DNA from: Thiotrichaceae bacterium
GTDB lineage: Bacteria > Pseudomonadota > Gammaproteobacteria > SZUA-229
Direction of reading: 5' to 3'
Assembly (NCBI GenBank): GCA_002746365.1
Contig: NVWZ01000005.1
Span: 104,442 to 110,617 of the forward strand
Length of the DNA stretch: 6,176 nucleotides
The position numbers were made by a program, and so were the translations under genes. The notes beneath the pieces are model-generated. The model had not been told where the DNA came from. It searched no databases and saw only the letters and a list, made by a program, of their open reading frames with translations. Of this stretch, positions 1 through 5,386 are shown piece after piece. Within the stretch, counting starts at the first letter, position 1. Each line of letters opens with the position of its first letter.

Positions 1-704
1 ACGAATTTTTGACCGTCGAAGTAGTAAAGCACACCATCCATATTTACTAACCGATAATCGAACGTGGCGGATAACAGGATCGTCGCATCGGTAAGATGAT
101 CGCCAGTAAACCCCGGCATTGATTTTATGCTCAGTTTTTCGATAGGTATAAATGACTTTTCTTCGGTTAGTAATTCGTCAATCGATTTCGTGTTTTCGAC
201 TGTTTTAACGGATTGACCGTAAACGCTCTTACACTGTGCGACGGCGTTTAAGATCGTGTTACGTAAATACGTTTTATGCTTTTTCCACTTATCGCGAACG
301 AGACCGGATTGCCACATCAACCGCTCGATCCTCGCGCAGTCCTTGCCCGTCCAGAAAGCTAAATGTTGTACAAGTGCGGCGTCGGCGCTCGACTGATCGT
401 ATTCACCGTTAACGTCACTCTCGTTCGGTTCCCATCGTTCGGATAATGCCGATACATTACGGTTCCATAGATCCGCGAACGACACACCACCACCGAACGC
501 ACCCTTCGCCGATTTACTCGCGAGCATTTTTTGTTTTAATTCTTCATCATCGACTATTACATTCGATTCTGGATCCGGCCCGTTAGTCCAGGCTATCGCG
601 TCACCGCCACCTGTGGCCACAGTACGAGGCGAGAAATATTTATTAGCGACGCCCTGTAACATGGTCGTACAATCGGTTGCTGCATTACCTGTAACGGTAC
701 TCAT
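1..704 (-). CDS. NrS-1 polymerase-like replication protein, helix-bundle and downstream region (partial, runs off left edge)
   Basis: An open frame of 234 codons begins at ATG 704-702 and continues past the window edge without a stop. Residues 76-160 hold the recognisable part: FADLW at 76-80, an SSADAAL segment at 105-111, LAFWTGKD at 115-122, then RIERLMWQSGLVRDKW at 125-140. This matches the helix-bundle domain that follows the primase-polymerase domain in NrS-1-type phage and island proteins, which often continue into a helicase. Residues 1-75 look like a low-complexity linker. The start overlaps the preceding ORF stop in an ATGA, and GGGGTGA lies about 4 to 10 bases upstream, suitable for coupled re-initiation. 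In relatives I know, both parts usually belong to one chain, so this may be a split or frameshifted gene. The C-terminus, and any helicase motifs, cannot be seen. Confidence 0.75.
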   Translation of the reverse strand, partial: MSTVTGNAATDCTTMLQGVANKYFSPRTVATGGGDAIAWTNGPDPESNVIVDDEELKQKMLASKSAKGAFGGGVSFADLWNRNVSALSERWEPNESDVNGEYDQSSADAALVQHLAFWTGKDCARIERLMWQSGLVRDKWKKHKTYLRNTILNAVAQCKSVYGQSVKTVENTKSIDELLTEEKSFIPIEKLSIKSMPGFTGDHLTDATILLSATFDYRLVNMDGVLYYFDGQKF

Positions 705-1183
705 AGTTTCACCCCGGTTAATGCGACGAAACGCTCCTTGTGATACAGCTCTATTCCAAGCGGGACATTCTTACAAGCATGATCGGGCATATCGGCGCTA
801 TACGTTCCAAAAATATGTAAGCCTTTACCGGACTGAGAAATTTCGACCGCCGCACCGGGTAGCATATTGATTAATTCCAGCGCAAGCGGCGACCATGTAT
901 TGTCAACCTGTAAACAGTTATCTATATCAAGGAAAAAAAACGGATCGTTATCAGTGAAGACAAAACCTACTCGGTAATTACTACCCCATAAGCGAGCAGT
1001 ATTAATTGCGGTTTGTGCATCGGTCCATGTATTCGGATCGGCAACGCTGGCTTTATCGCCATTACGATAATCGATGGGTAGCTTCATTAATTTTCCATTG
1101 CGTTCGACCGTAACCCATAAAACCCACTGAGGGTATGCCGCTAACGGTTGTAATGCCAGGGGAAGTTCTGTTATATTATTCAT
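701..1183 (-). CDS. Primase-polymerase catalytic domain, archaeo-eukaryotic primase superfamily (NrS-1-like)
   Basis: This 160-aa protein carries the full motif set of the archaeo-eukaryotic primase fold. Motif I is FFFLDID (Asp86 and Asp88, metal ligands). Motif II is SGKGLHI (118-124, His123). Motif III is IELY (Glu145), followed by RFVALTG (151-157). The N-terminal WVLWVTVERNGKLMKLPIDY and the DPNTW element (49-53) are typical of primase-polymerases in phages and islands, which start replication of the element's own DNA. It ends shortly after motif III, whereas relatives continue into a helix-bundle domain; here that domain sits in the overlapping downstream ORF. A GGAA about 5 bases before ATG 1183 is the likely ribosome binding site. 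It follows the alpA-like gene after 58 bases on the same strand and is probably cotranscribed with it. The fold assignment is firm; the exact subfamily is less so. Confidence 0.82.
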   Translation of the reverse strand: MNNITELPLALQPLAAYPQWVLWVTVERNGKLMKLPIDYRNGDKASVADPNTWTDAQTAINTARLWGSNYRVGFVFTDNDPFFFLDIDNCLQVDNTWSPLALELINMLPGAAVEISQSGKGLHIFGTYSADMPDHACKNVPLGIELYHKERFVALTGVKL

Positions 1184-1210
1184 AAGGTTCCATACACCTT
1201 GTGGTTTTAG

Positions 1211-1243
1211 ACGCTTGCCTCATTGCCGGGGCAGGCGTTTTTT
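1211..1243 (+). terminator. Intrinsic terminator on the plus strand, antisense to the element genes
   Basis: An 11-bp stem (1211-1221 with 1228-1238) closes a 6-base loop and is followed by six T on the plus strand (1238-1243). Two of its pairs are G-U in plus-strand RNA. In minus-strand RNA the same positions become A-C mismatches, and no T run follows. The terminator therefore points along the plus strand, opposite to every nearby gene. Its T run overlaps the stop codon of the alpA-like gene. It could end an antisense RNA or block plus-strand transcription coming from the replication genes. Confidence 0.7.
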
Positions 1244-1442
1244 ATGCGTAGGTATTTTTCTCAAGCCATTCGATATAACTTGATTCTCGGAAGCCGATAA
1301 TACGGCCATTGATTTTTACGACTTTCGGCGCGTCGCCACTATTGATTAGCCGCCACACGCTCGTGCGCGATAGCCCGGTTAACTCGGCGAACTCCGAGCG
1401 GTCAATCACACGATCTATATTTGAATTTTGTTTGTGTTCCAT
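1242..1442 (-). CDS. AlpA-family winged-helix DNA-binding protein (regulator or excisionase)
   Basis: This 66-aa protein is the size of AlpA and phage-satellite Vis proteins. Residues 14-33 (DRSEFAELTGLSRTSVWRLI) form the MerR-like helix-turn-helix, and GDAPKVVKINGRIIGFRESSYIEWL (36-60) gives the wing and last helix. Family members regulate integrase or replication genes of satellites and islands, and several act as recombination directionality factors in excision. The start at ATG 1442 is the only good one: AGGTGA lies 4 bases upstream. That ribosome binding site is inside one arm of an inverted repeat, suggesting control by autoregulation or RNA folding. It sits between the unknown gene and the primase, all on the same strand. 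Its stop codon overlaps an antisense terminator. Family membership is clear from the sequence; the role in excision is inferred from the neighbourhood. Confidence 0.85.
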   Translation of the reverse strand: MEHKQNSNIDRVIDRSEFAELTGLSRTSVWRLINSGDAPKVVKINGRIIGFRESSYIEWLEKNTYA

Positions 1443-1446
1443 AACG

Positions 1447-1477
1447 TCACCTAGCGCGTTAAATAATTGCTAGGTGA
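1447..1477 (-). promoter_or_regulatory. Inverted repeat in the alpA leader: operator or ribosome-site hairpin
   Basis: TCACCTAGC (1447-1455) and GCTAGGTGA (1469-1477) are perfect 9-bp arms around a 13-base AT-rich spacer. In minus-strand RNA the downstream arm contains AGGTGA, the ribosome binding site of the alpA-like gene. A hairpin would therefore hide it. As DNA, the arms are 22 bp apart centre to centre, about two helical turns, which also suits a dimeric operator. I see no convincing sigma70 promoter just upstream; the best -10 is CATACT at 1478-1483 with a poor -35. Confidence 0.55.
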
Positions 1478-1507
1478 AGTATGAGGGGAAAGGGTAAAAA
1501 CGTGCTA

Positions 1508-1544
1508 CGGAAAAACTCTGACTTTTTTTAGGTTACTTTTTCCG
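1508..1544. repeat. 8-bp inverted repeat in the gap between alpA and the unknown gene
   Basis: CGGAAAAA (1508-1515) and TTTTTCCG (1537-1544) face each other across 21 bases that include a run of seven T. It lies just after the stop of the 188-aa gene. It could act as a weak transcription end, but the loop is long and no U run follows on the minus strand. The rest of the 109-bp gap holds only the alpA leader repeat. Confidence 0.25.
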
Positions 1545-1551
1545 GGCCATA

Positions 1552-2118
1552 TTATAAATATTTGTAACCGATTTTATTAAGCGCTTTCTCTACGCTTGAT
1601 GTAAATTTATCCTCTTTATCATTTGCATCTTTAAAAAGAAGACAGAAAAGAAAAATAAATTGCGATTGCTTTAAGCATCTTGTTTCATGGAACACACGAA
1701 GTGACGATTTAAGATCTATAAATTGACGTTCATATTTAACATAGTGTTTAAGTCTATCTCTATGACGCTCAGCTCTTTCTTTGAGTCCTTTTATATAATC
1801 TAATGGATCATACATAGGGAATGCACTCCCTCCATTCTCTCGACGCTCCTCGTTTTCAGATAGTAAGTTAATACGATCTATTTCCGGGATTCTATCTAAC
1901 TGTCTTATTATCTCGCTACAGGTATTAGATAAATATAAATATCTCTCACGCTCTTCTGTCTCTATTTTCCTCTTATCGGTAGTAATTAACTCAGGCGTGG
2001 TATTCCTGTACTGATTAAGCTCATTAATAAAATTATCTGTTAAACGATCTAGCCCGCCAATATCTTTCCAGAACCTTATAAGCTCCTCGTTTTGATAATT
2101 ACTGAGTTCGAACGACAT
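1552..2118 (-). CDS. Hypothetical protein, AT-rich accessory gene next to the integrase
   Basis: I do not recognise this 188-aa protein. It is strongly charged and mostly helical in character, with Glu/Arg/Lys-rich stretches at 48-60 and 111-132 that could form coiled coils. There is no signal peptide. One hydrophobic run (FIFLFCLLF, 154-162) is too short to cross a membrane and is more likely a buried helix. The start at ATG 2118 lies 4 bases after the integrase stop. AAGG is very close to it and AAAAGGG lies about 9 bases upstream, so it is probably cotranscribed with the integrase. Its base composition is clearly more AT-rich than that of the integrase or primase, as expected for cargo acquired separately. 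Small unknown genes beside an integrase in such elements often serve defence or regulation, but nothing in this sequence shows that. Confidence 0.65.
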   Translation of the reverse strand: MSFELSNYQNEELIRFWKDIGGLDRLTDNFINELNQYRNTTPELITTDKRKIETEERERYLYLSNTCSEIIRQLDRIPEIDRINLLSENEERRENGGSAFPMYDPLDYIKGLKERAERHRDRLKHYVKYERQFIDLKSSLRVFHETRCLKQSQFIFLFCLLFKDANDKEDKFTSSVEKALNKIGYKYL

Positions 2119-2122
2119 AACC

Positions 2123-3352
2123 TTACGCCCTTTTCCTGAAACTGGTCACATTAGACAGCGGGTTAATAATCGGCGTTAACTGGTCAGCTATTTTCTGTAA
2201 TGCGGCGCGGCGTTCGTCTAAATAATCGTAACGGTCATAGATTCCTTCCACGCCTTTCAATTTATGATTTAAGCAACGTTCGGCCACATGCCCGGCAATG
2301 CCAGCCTCGGCCATTAAACTACGGCACGTCCGGCGCAAATCGTGGACGGTGAAATGTTCGACCGGCATATTCCCGCCTTTGAATAACTTTTGAATAGCGG
2401 CGTTCAGTGTGTCCGGGCTAATGTGACCATTGCGAACACTTGATCGACGTTTAGGGAATACGTACTCCGAACCACAGGCGCGAATGTGTAACTCTTGCAA
2501 CCATTCGATAGCCACAGGGGGAAGCGGTACGCTGATCGCTACGCCGGTCTTACTCCGTTCCTCGGGTATATTCCAGACCACCGCATCATCTATATCAAAC
2601 TCGCACCACTCAGCGGCTATCAGTTCGCCTTTACGAACACCTAACACCAGCAACAAGGCCACGGCTAAATAGTTCTCTCGGGTGAACTGGTCGCTGTACT
2701 GGCGAAACGTAGTAAACACTTTAGCCAGCTCGTCCACAGTTAAATAACGGTCGCGGCTTTTCTCCACGCCGCCCGCTTGATGTACGGTAAATGCTTCGGC
2801 GGGATTCGTGGTCATTAGATTTAATCGGATAGCGTGGCGGAATAGTTGCTTACAGTACATGAGCGCATCGTTCGCTATTGTCGGGCGGTTACTTTTAACT
2901 ATCTTTTCAATAGCGGCGCGAATATCTAACGGGGTCACACGCTCAAGTGAAAGCTCACCGAATACCGGTGCTAGATTTTTCTCATAGACACGGCGGGGAA
3001 TGTTCGGGTGCTTGAGTCGTTTCTCACAGTCGAGTAACCAGTCTTCGGCCAGATCGTCCACCGTGTAGATTTTCACAATAGCGGGGCGCTTCTTTTCAGC
3101 CTGCGGATCAATACCGCTTTTTATCTCGGCTTTTAGAATTGCACACTTAGCCCGCGCATCGACAAGCGCTAACTGAGGATATTTATCCAGTGTGATCTCC
3201 CGGCGCTTACCGTTGGTCGTGTATCTCACAAGCCAGAAACCTGTACCCTCGTTACTTACCCGGAAATACAGACCGCCGCCCGCCGCGTAGCGACCCGGTA
3301 CTTTCTTACGTAGTAATGCCTTTACCTGCTTGTCATTGATGTTTGATGCCAT
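2123..3352 (-). CDS. int: Tyrosine recombinase integrase, DUF4102 (P4-type)
   Basis: With the start chosen here the protein has 409 residues, normal for P4-type integrases. The N-terminal third (about 1-90) is the DUF4102 arm-site DNA-binding domain, with GRYAAGGGLYFRVS and the FWLVRYTTNGKRREITLDKYPQLAL segment. A core-binding helical domain follows (about 95-190), then the catalytic domain. The catalytic set is complete: Arg240 (LGVRKGEL), Lys268 (SKTG), His337 and Arg340 (HDLRR), His363 (LNHK) and nucleophile Tyr372 (IYDRYDYL). It cuts and rejoins DNA to integrate and excise the element. The upstream ATG at 3364 has no ribosome binding site, while ATG 3352 follows GGGAGGCGGT directly. It lies about 200 bp beyond yicC on the same strand, as expected for insertion at the yicC 3' end. 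The sequence shows no frameshift, so the integrase is probably active. Confidence 0.95.
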   Translation of the reverse strand: MASNINDKQVKALLRKKVPGRYAAGGGLYFRVSNEGTGFWLVRYTTNGKRREITLDKYPQLALVDARAKCAILKAEIKSGIDPQAEKKRPAIVKIYTVDDLAEDWLLDCEKRLKHPNIPRRVYEKNLAPVFGELSLERVTPLDIRAAIEKIVKSNRPTIANDALMYCKQLFRHAIRLNLMTTNPAEAFTVHQAGGVEKSRDRYLTVDELAKVFTTFRQYSDQFTRENYLAVALLLVLGVRKGELIAAEWCEFDIDDAVVWNIPEERSKTGVAISVPLPPVAIEWLQELHIRACGSEYVFPKRRSSVRNGHISPDTLNAAIQKLFKGGNMPVEHFTVHDLRRTCRSLMAEAGIAGHVAERCLNHKLKGVEGIYDRYDYLDERRAALQKIADQLTPIINPLSNVTSFRKRA

Positions 3353-3362
3353 ACCGCCTCCC
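3353..3362 (-). promoter_or_regulatory. Strong ribosome binding site that sets the integrase start
   Basis: On the minus strand GGGAGGCGGT sits directly before ATG 3352, with GGAGG about 4 bases from it. The in-frame ATG at 3364 lies on the far side of this motif and has no purine-rich site of its own. The shorter protein starting MASNIND is therefore preferred. Confidence 0.75.
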
Positions 3363-3368
3363 ATTGCT

Positions 3369-3451
3369 GAAAAGTGGTGACAGATTGCTTATTCGATAGT
3401 GACTTTCAGAGAAAAATTTCTAATCTGTCACCATTTATGTCACCACTTTTC
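3369..3451. repeat. Cluster of TGGTGACA repeats: probable integrase arm-type or operator sites
   Basis: TGGTGACA occurs three times: at 3375-3382 on the plus strand, and at 3426-3433 and 3438-3445 on the minus strand, the last two spaced 12 bp apart. The copies share longer flanks. GAAAAGTGGTGACA (3369-3382) is matched by the inverse of 3438-3451, and TGGTGACAGATT (3375-3386) by the inverse of 3422-3433. Direct and inverted short repeats just upstream of a DUF4102 integrase suit arm-type binding sites, and binding there would also repress the integrase promoter. Confidence 0.6.
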
Positions 3452-3469
3452 TGAAACCTACTGAAAAGC

Positions 3470-3498
3470 AGTTAACACCTAGAAACAAAAAATGTCAA
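3470..3498 (-). promoter_or_regulatory. Candidate sigma70 promoter for the integrase
   Basis: On the minus strand a perfect TTGACA (3498-3493) is followed after 17 bases by TTAACT (3475-3470), a weak -10. Transcription would begin near 3463, so the TGGTGACA repeats would lie in the early transcribed leader. The weak -10 keeps this tentative; readthrough from yicC is another possible source of integrase transcription. Confidence 0.35.
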
Positions 3499-3580
3499 AT
3501 AAATTAATACGTTAGGGCCTAACGAAACATTGAGAAACTACCAGAAACATCATTCTATGTTTTGGATCTGTTCGCGCATC
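3499..3580. other. Attachment-site junction at the yicC 3' end (approximate)
   Basis: The crossover that joined element and chromosome should lie between the integrase leader and the last codons of yicC. yicC keeps a normal C-terminus (MREQIQNIE), so the insertion either fell after the stop or restored the final codons with element DNA. Two structures are visible: CGTTAGG / CCTAACG arms around one G (3510-3524), and three GAAAC motifs at 3524, 3534 and 3544. The partner junction is outside the window, so the repeated core cannot be defined. The 3' end of yicC is an established insertion site of mobilizable genomic islands. Confidence 0.55.
3524..3548. repeat. Three GAAAC motifs with exact 10-bp spacing
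   Basis: GAAAC begins at 3524, 3534 and 3544, each followed by five variable bases, so all three lie on one face of the helix. Two looser copies occur at 3453 and 3482. The array ends two bases before the yicC stop codon and may bind a recombination or regulatory protein. Confidence 0.45.
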
Positions 3581-4416
3581 TGCTCGATCAAAACTTTTAA
3601 TTCCACTGATGCATTGGTACTGGCAATGTCTGCCGATTTCGAGCCCAGCGTATTCGCTTCTCGGTTTAACTCCTGCATTAAAAAATCCAGTCGACGACCG
3701 ACGGCTTCATCGCGATCCAGTATTTCATTTATCTCGGTTAAATGACTATCCAGTCGATCCAGCTCTTCCTCCACATCCATCTTCTGCGCCAAATAAACCA
3801 GCTCCTGTTCCAGCCGATCTGAATTAACTTCAACATTTAACTTCTCCAGACGGTCACGTAATTTTTTCTGATAGCGCACCTGTATCTCCGGCATGTTTTT
3901 TCGTGCCTGATTCACGATATCCTGAATAGCATTACCACGTTGGATAATGACATCGCGCATGCGCGCACCTTCGCGCTCACGATTGGCTAACAGGTCATCG
4001 ATGGCATGACTTAAGGCACCCTCACTCGCGGCAAAAAGTGGTTTCATATCCAGTTTTGATTCTTGCACGACACCTGGCCATTGCAATACTTCCATCGGAT
4101 CCACTTCCGAAGGCTGGCGCAGCAGAGCATTGATTTCCTGACAGACTTTCACTAATGCTTTTACCCGAACCGTATCAACATTGATAATTTCTGACTGCTG
4201 TATACGGGCATTGAAACGTAAGCTACATTCCACCTTGCCGCGATTTAATCGTTGCTGCAACATTTCACGAAAACGCATTTCATGGGCGCGAAAATTTTCG
4301 GGAATTTTTAAATGAAGCTCGAGATAACGATGGTTAACACTGCGCACCTCCCAGACCAGTTCACCGGTTTCCAGAGTCTGTTCGGTACGTGCAAAGGCGG
4401 TCATACTTCTTGTCAT
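3550..4416 (-). CDS. yicC: YicC/YloC family endoribonuclease
   Basis: The product is 288 aa, about the length of E. coli YicC. It opens with the family signature SMTAFAR (4-10), then EVRSVNHRYLE (23-33) within the YicC N-terminal domain. The C-terminal domain (DUF1732, about 205-288) contains RRLDFLMQELNREANTLGSK (241-260) and the ending MREQIQNIE. In E. coli and Bacillus members of this family are endoribonucleases, and YicC has been linked to turnover of the small RNA RyhB with PNPase. The start ATG 4416 gives the conserved N-terminus; AAGG lies 9 bases upstream. The gene is intact although an element is integrated at its 3' end, so the host function is presumably kept. It diverges from rph across a 145-bp intergenic region, an arrangement also seen in enterics. 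Confidence 0.96.
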   Translation of the reverse strand: MTRSMTAFARTEQTLETGELVWEVRSVNHRYLELHLKIPENFRAHEMRFREMLQQRLNRGKVECSLRFNARIQQSEIINVDTVRVKALVKVCQEINALLRQPSEVDPMEVLQWPGVVQESKLDMKPLFAASEGALSHAIDDLLANREREGARMRDVIIQRGNAIQDIVNQARKNMPEIQVRYQKKLRDRLEKLNVEVNSDRLEQELVYLAQKMDVEEELDRLDSHLTEINEILDRDEAVGRRLDFLMQELNREANTLGSKSADIASTNASVELKVLIEQMREQIQNIE

Positions 4417-4466
4417 TTTGATTAACCTTATTAATTAATTTCGGCGCTCTGAATCAGTCTACCATG

Positions 4467-4493
4467 ATGTATCCAGGGTACATTTGAACAAAT
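4467..4493. promoter_or_regulatory. Two overlapping palindromes in the yicC-rph intergenic region
   Basis: ATGTA and TACAT arms enclose TCCAGGG at 4467-4483, an imperfect 17-bp palindrome. ATTTG-AA-CAAAT follows at 4482-4493 and shares two bases with it. Both lie between the divergent genes, just upstream of the candidate rph -10 element, where a regulator could act on both promoters. I do not recognise either as the site of a known factor. Confidence 0.3.
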
Positions 4494-4514
4494 ATCATAA
4501 ATTCTGCGGGCATG

Positions 4515-4520
4515 TATAAT
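4515..4520 (+). promoter_or_regulatory. Candidate -10 element of the rph promoter
   Basis: A perfect TATAAT lies 41 bases before the rph start codon. The -35 region 16-18 bases upstream is AT-rich (around 4491-4498) and poorly matched, so an activator may help. Transcription would start near 4527. Confidence 0.5.
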
Positions 4521-4561
4521 ACGCGCAACTAAAAACATGACAGCCTTGAGAAATTGACACT

Positions 4562-5278
4562 ATGCGCCCAAGCAACCGCCAACCCGACGAGATGCGCGCC
4601 ATCCGGATTACCCGCAACTACACCAAACATGCTGAAGGTTCTGTACTCGTCGAATTTGGCGATACTAAAGTCATCTGCACAGCCAGTGTCGAACAAAGAG
4701 TGCCCGGCTTCCTGCGCGGTAAAGGTCAGGGGTGGGTGACGGCTGAATATGGCATGTTACCCCGCTCGACAGGTGCTCGTATGCGTCGCGAAGCGTCCAG
4801 TGGTAAACAAGGGGGGCGCACCATGGAAATTCAACGTTTGATCAGTCGCGCACTTCGCGCGGGTATCGATCTCAAGGTTCTGGGTGAAAACACCATCAAT
4901 CTGGACTGCGATGTGATTCAGGCAGATGGCGGTACACGCACCGCCAGTATTACCGGTGCCTGGGTTGCACTCAATGATGCGATACAACATCTACTGGATA
5001 AAAAAGCCATTAGTAAAAATCCACTGCAGCATCAGATTGCCTCTGTTTCAGTTGGTATTTACAAGGGTACACCGGTTCTCGATTTAGATTACGACGAAGA
5101 CTCGAATGCTGAAACGGATATGAATGTGGTTATGAACAGTGACAACGGTTTTATCGAAGTACAGGGTACGGCTGAGGGTCATCCTTATAGTAAAGATGAG
5201 CTCAATAGCATGCTGGAACTGGCTGAGAAAGGCATCACGGAGTTGTTCTCTGTTCAGCAAGCGGCCATTAAAGAATAA
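4562..5278 (+). CDS. rph: RNase PH, tRNA 3'-end processing phosphorolytic exoribonuclease
   Basis: The 238-aa product has the same length as E. coli RNase PH and matches it throughout. Signatures are [20 protein letters not shown] (18-37), [10 protein letters not shown] (61-70) and [14 protein letters not shown] (81-94, with Arg86). [13 protein letters not shown] (121-133) holds the phosphate-binding Thr125 and Arg126, and [15 protein letters not shown] (176-190) the conserved acidic residues Asp180 and Asp186. The enzyme is a hexameric ring that removes nucleotides after the CCA end of tRNA precursors, using phosphate. The frame is complete, unlike the well-known frameshifted rph of E. coli K-12. 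ATG 4562 is chosen because MRPSNRQ resembles the conserved MRP start; the Shine-Dalgarno sequence is weak. It leads an apparent rph-rdgB unit and diverges from yicC. Confidence 0.98.
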   Translation: MRPSNRQPDEMRAIRITRNYTKHAEGSVLVEFGDTKVICTASVEQRVPGFLRGKGQGWVTAEYGMLPRSTGARMRREASSGKQGGRTMEIQRLISRALRAGIDLKVLGENTINLDCDVIQADGGTRTASITGAWVALNDAIQHLLDKKAISKNPLQHQIASVSVGIYKGTPVLDLDYDEDSNAETDMNVVMNSDNGFIEVQGTAEGHPYSKDELNSMLELAEKGITELFSVQQAAIKE

Positions 5279-5301
5279 CCAGAACAAATTATTACCCACC
5301 T

Positions 5302-5370
5302 GTAGGTGCGAATTTGTTCGCATGATGCGCTTATATATGGGCGCCGCTGTGCCAATAAATTCACACCTAC
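5302..5370. repeat. REPIN-like pair of inverted REP sequences between rph and rdgB
   Basis: The first REP begins with GTAG (5302-5305) followed by the palindrome TGCGAA-TTTG-TTCGCA (5307-5322). A second, degraded REP runs in reverse and ends in CTAC (5367-5370). The outer 15 bases (5301-5315 and 5357-5371) are inverted repeats with one mismatch. A GTAG or GGAG head plus hairpin, arranged as an inverted pair, is the plan of REPINs moved by RAYT transposases. It fills most of the 108-bp gap between the two genes and ends beside the rdgB ribosome binding site, so its RNA hairpin could affect mRNA stability or rdgB translation. Confidence 0.65.
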
Positions 5371-5386
5371 AAGAGAGAGATACACC

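Larger units (their letters stand above)
1..3498. mobile_element. One end of an integrative element inserted at the 3' end of yicC (partial)
   Basis: A tyrosine recombinase, an AlpA-like regulator and a phage-type primase-polymerase lie in one minus-strand series directly beyond the yicC stop codon. This is the usual layout of satellites and genomic islands: integrase at the border, then a regulator or excisionase, then replication genes. The core gene set on the other side is ordinary chromosome. The right boundary is approximate: the exact crossover point between the integrase promoter and the yicC stop cannot be read from one junction. The left boundary is outside the window. No capsid, tail, mobilization or resistance gene is visible here, so the class of element stays open. 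Confidence 0.85.

Noticed and set aside
613..870. Plus-strand open frame of 85 codons over the primase region
   Set aside because: It lies across the junction of the two primase ORFs on the other strand and has no family features; it is a shadow.
1242..2118. Toxin-antitoxin pair formed by the 66-aa and 188-aa proteins
   Set aside because: The genes are 109 bp apart with separate leader signals, the small protein is a clear AlpA-type regulator, and the larger one shows no toxin motif.
2430..2672. Plus-strand open frame opposite the integrase
   Set aside because: It overlaps the catalytic domain of a well-supported integrase on the other strand.
3353..3364. Longer integrase starting at ATG 3364
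   Set aside because: It adds only MGGG, which is the ribosome binding site read as codons, and has no Shine-Dalgarno sequence of its own.
3365..3549. tRNA or tRNA fragment as the attachment site
   Set aside because: No cloverleaf, T-loop sequence or CCA end could be found on either strand; the site appears to be the yicC 3' end.
4757..4990. Minus-strand open frame inside rph
   Set aside because: It lies entirely within the conserved RNase PH coding sequence in another frame.
5306..5386. 27-codon N-terminal extension of rdgB
   Set aside because: It would be encoded by the REPIN-like repeat; the family N-terminus and a good ribosome binding site support ATG 5387.
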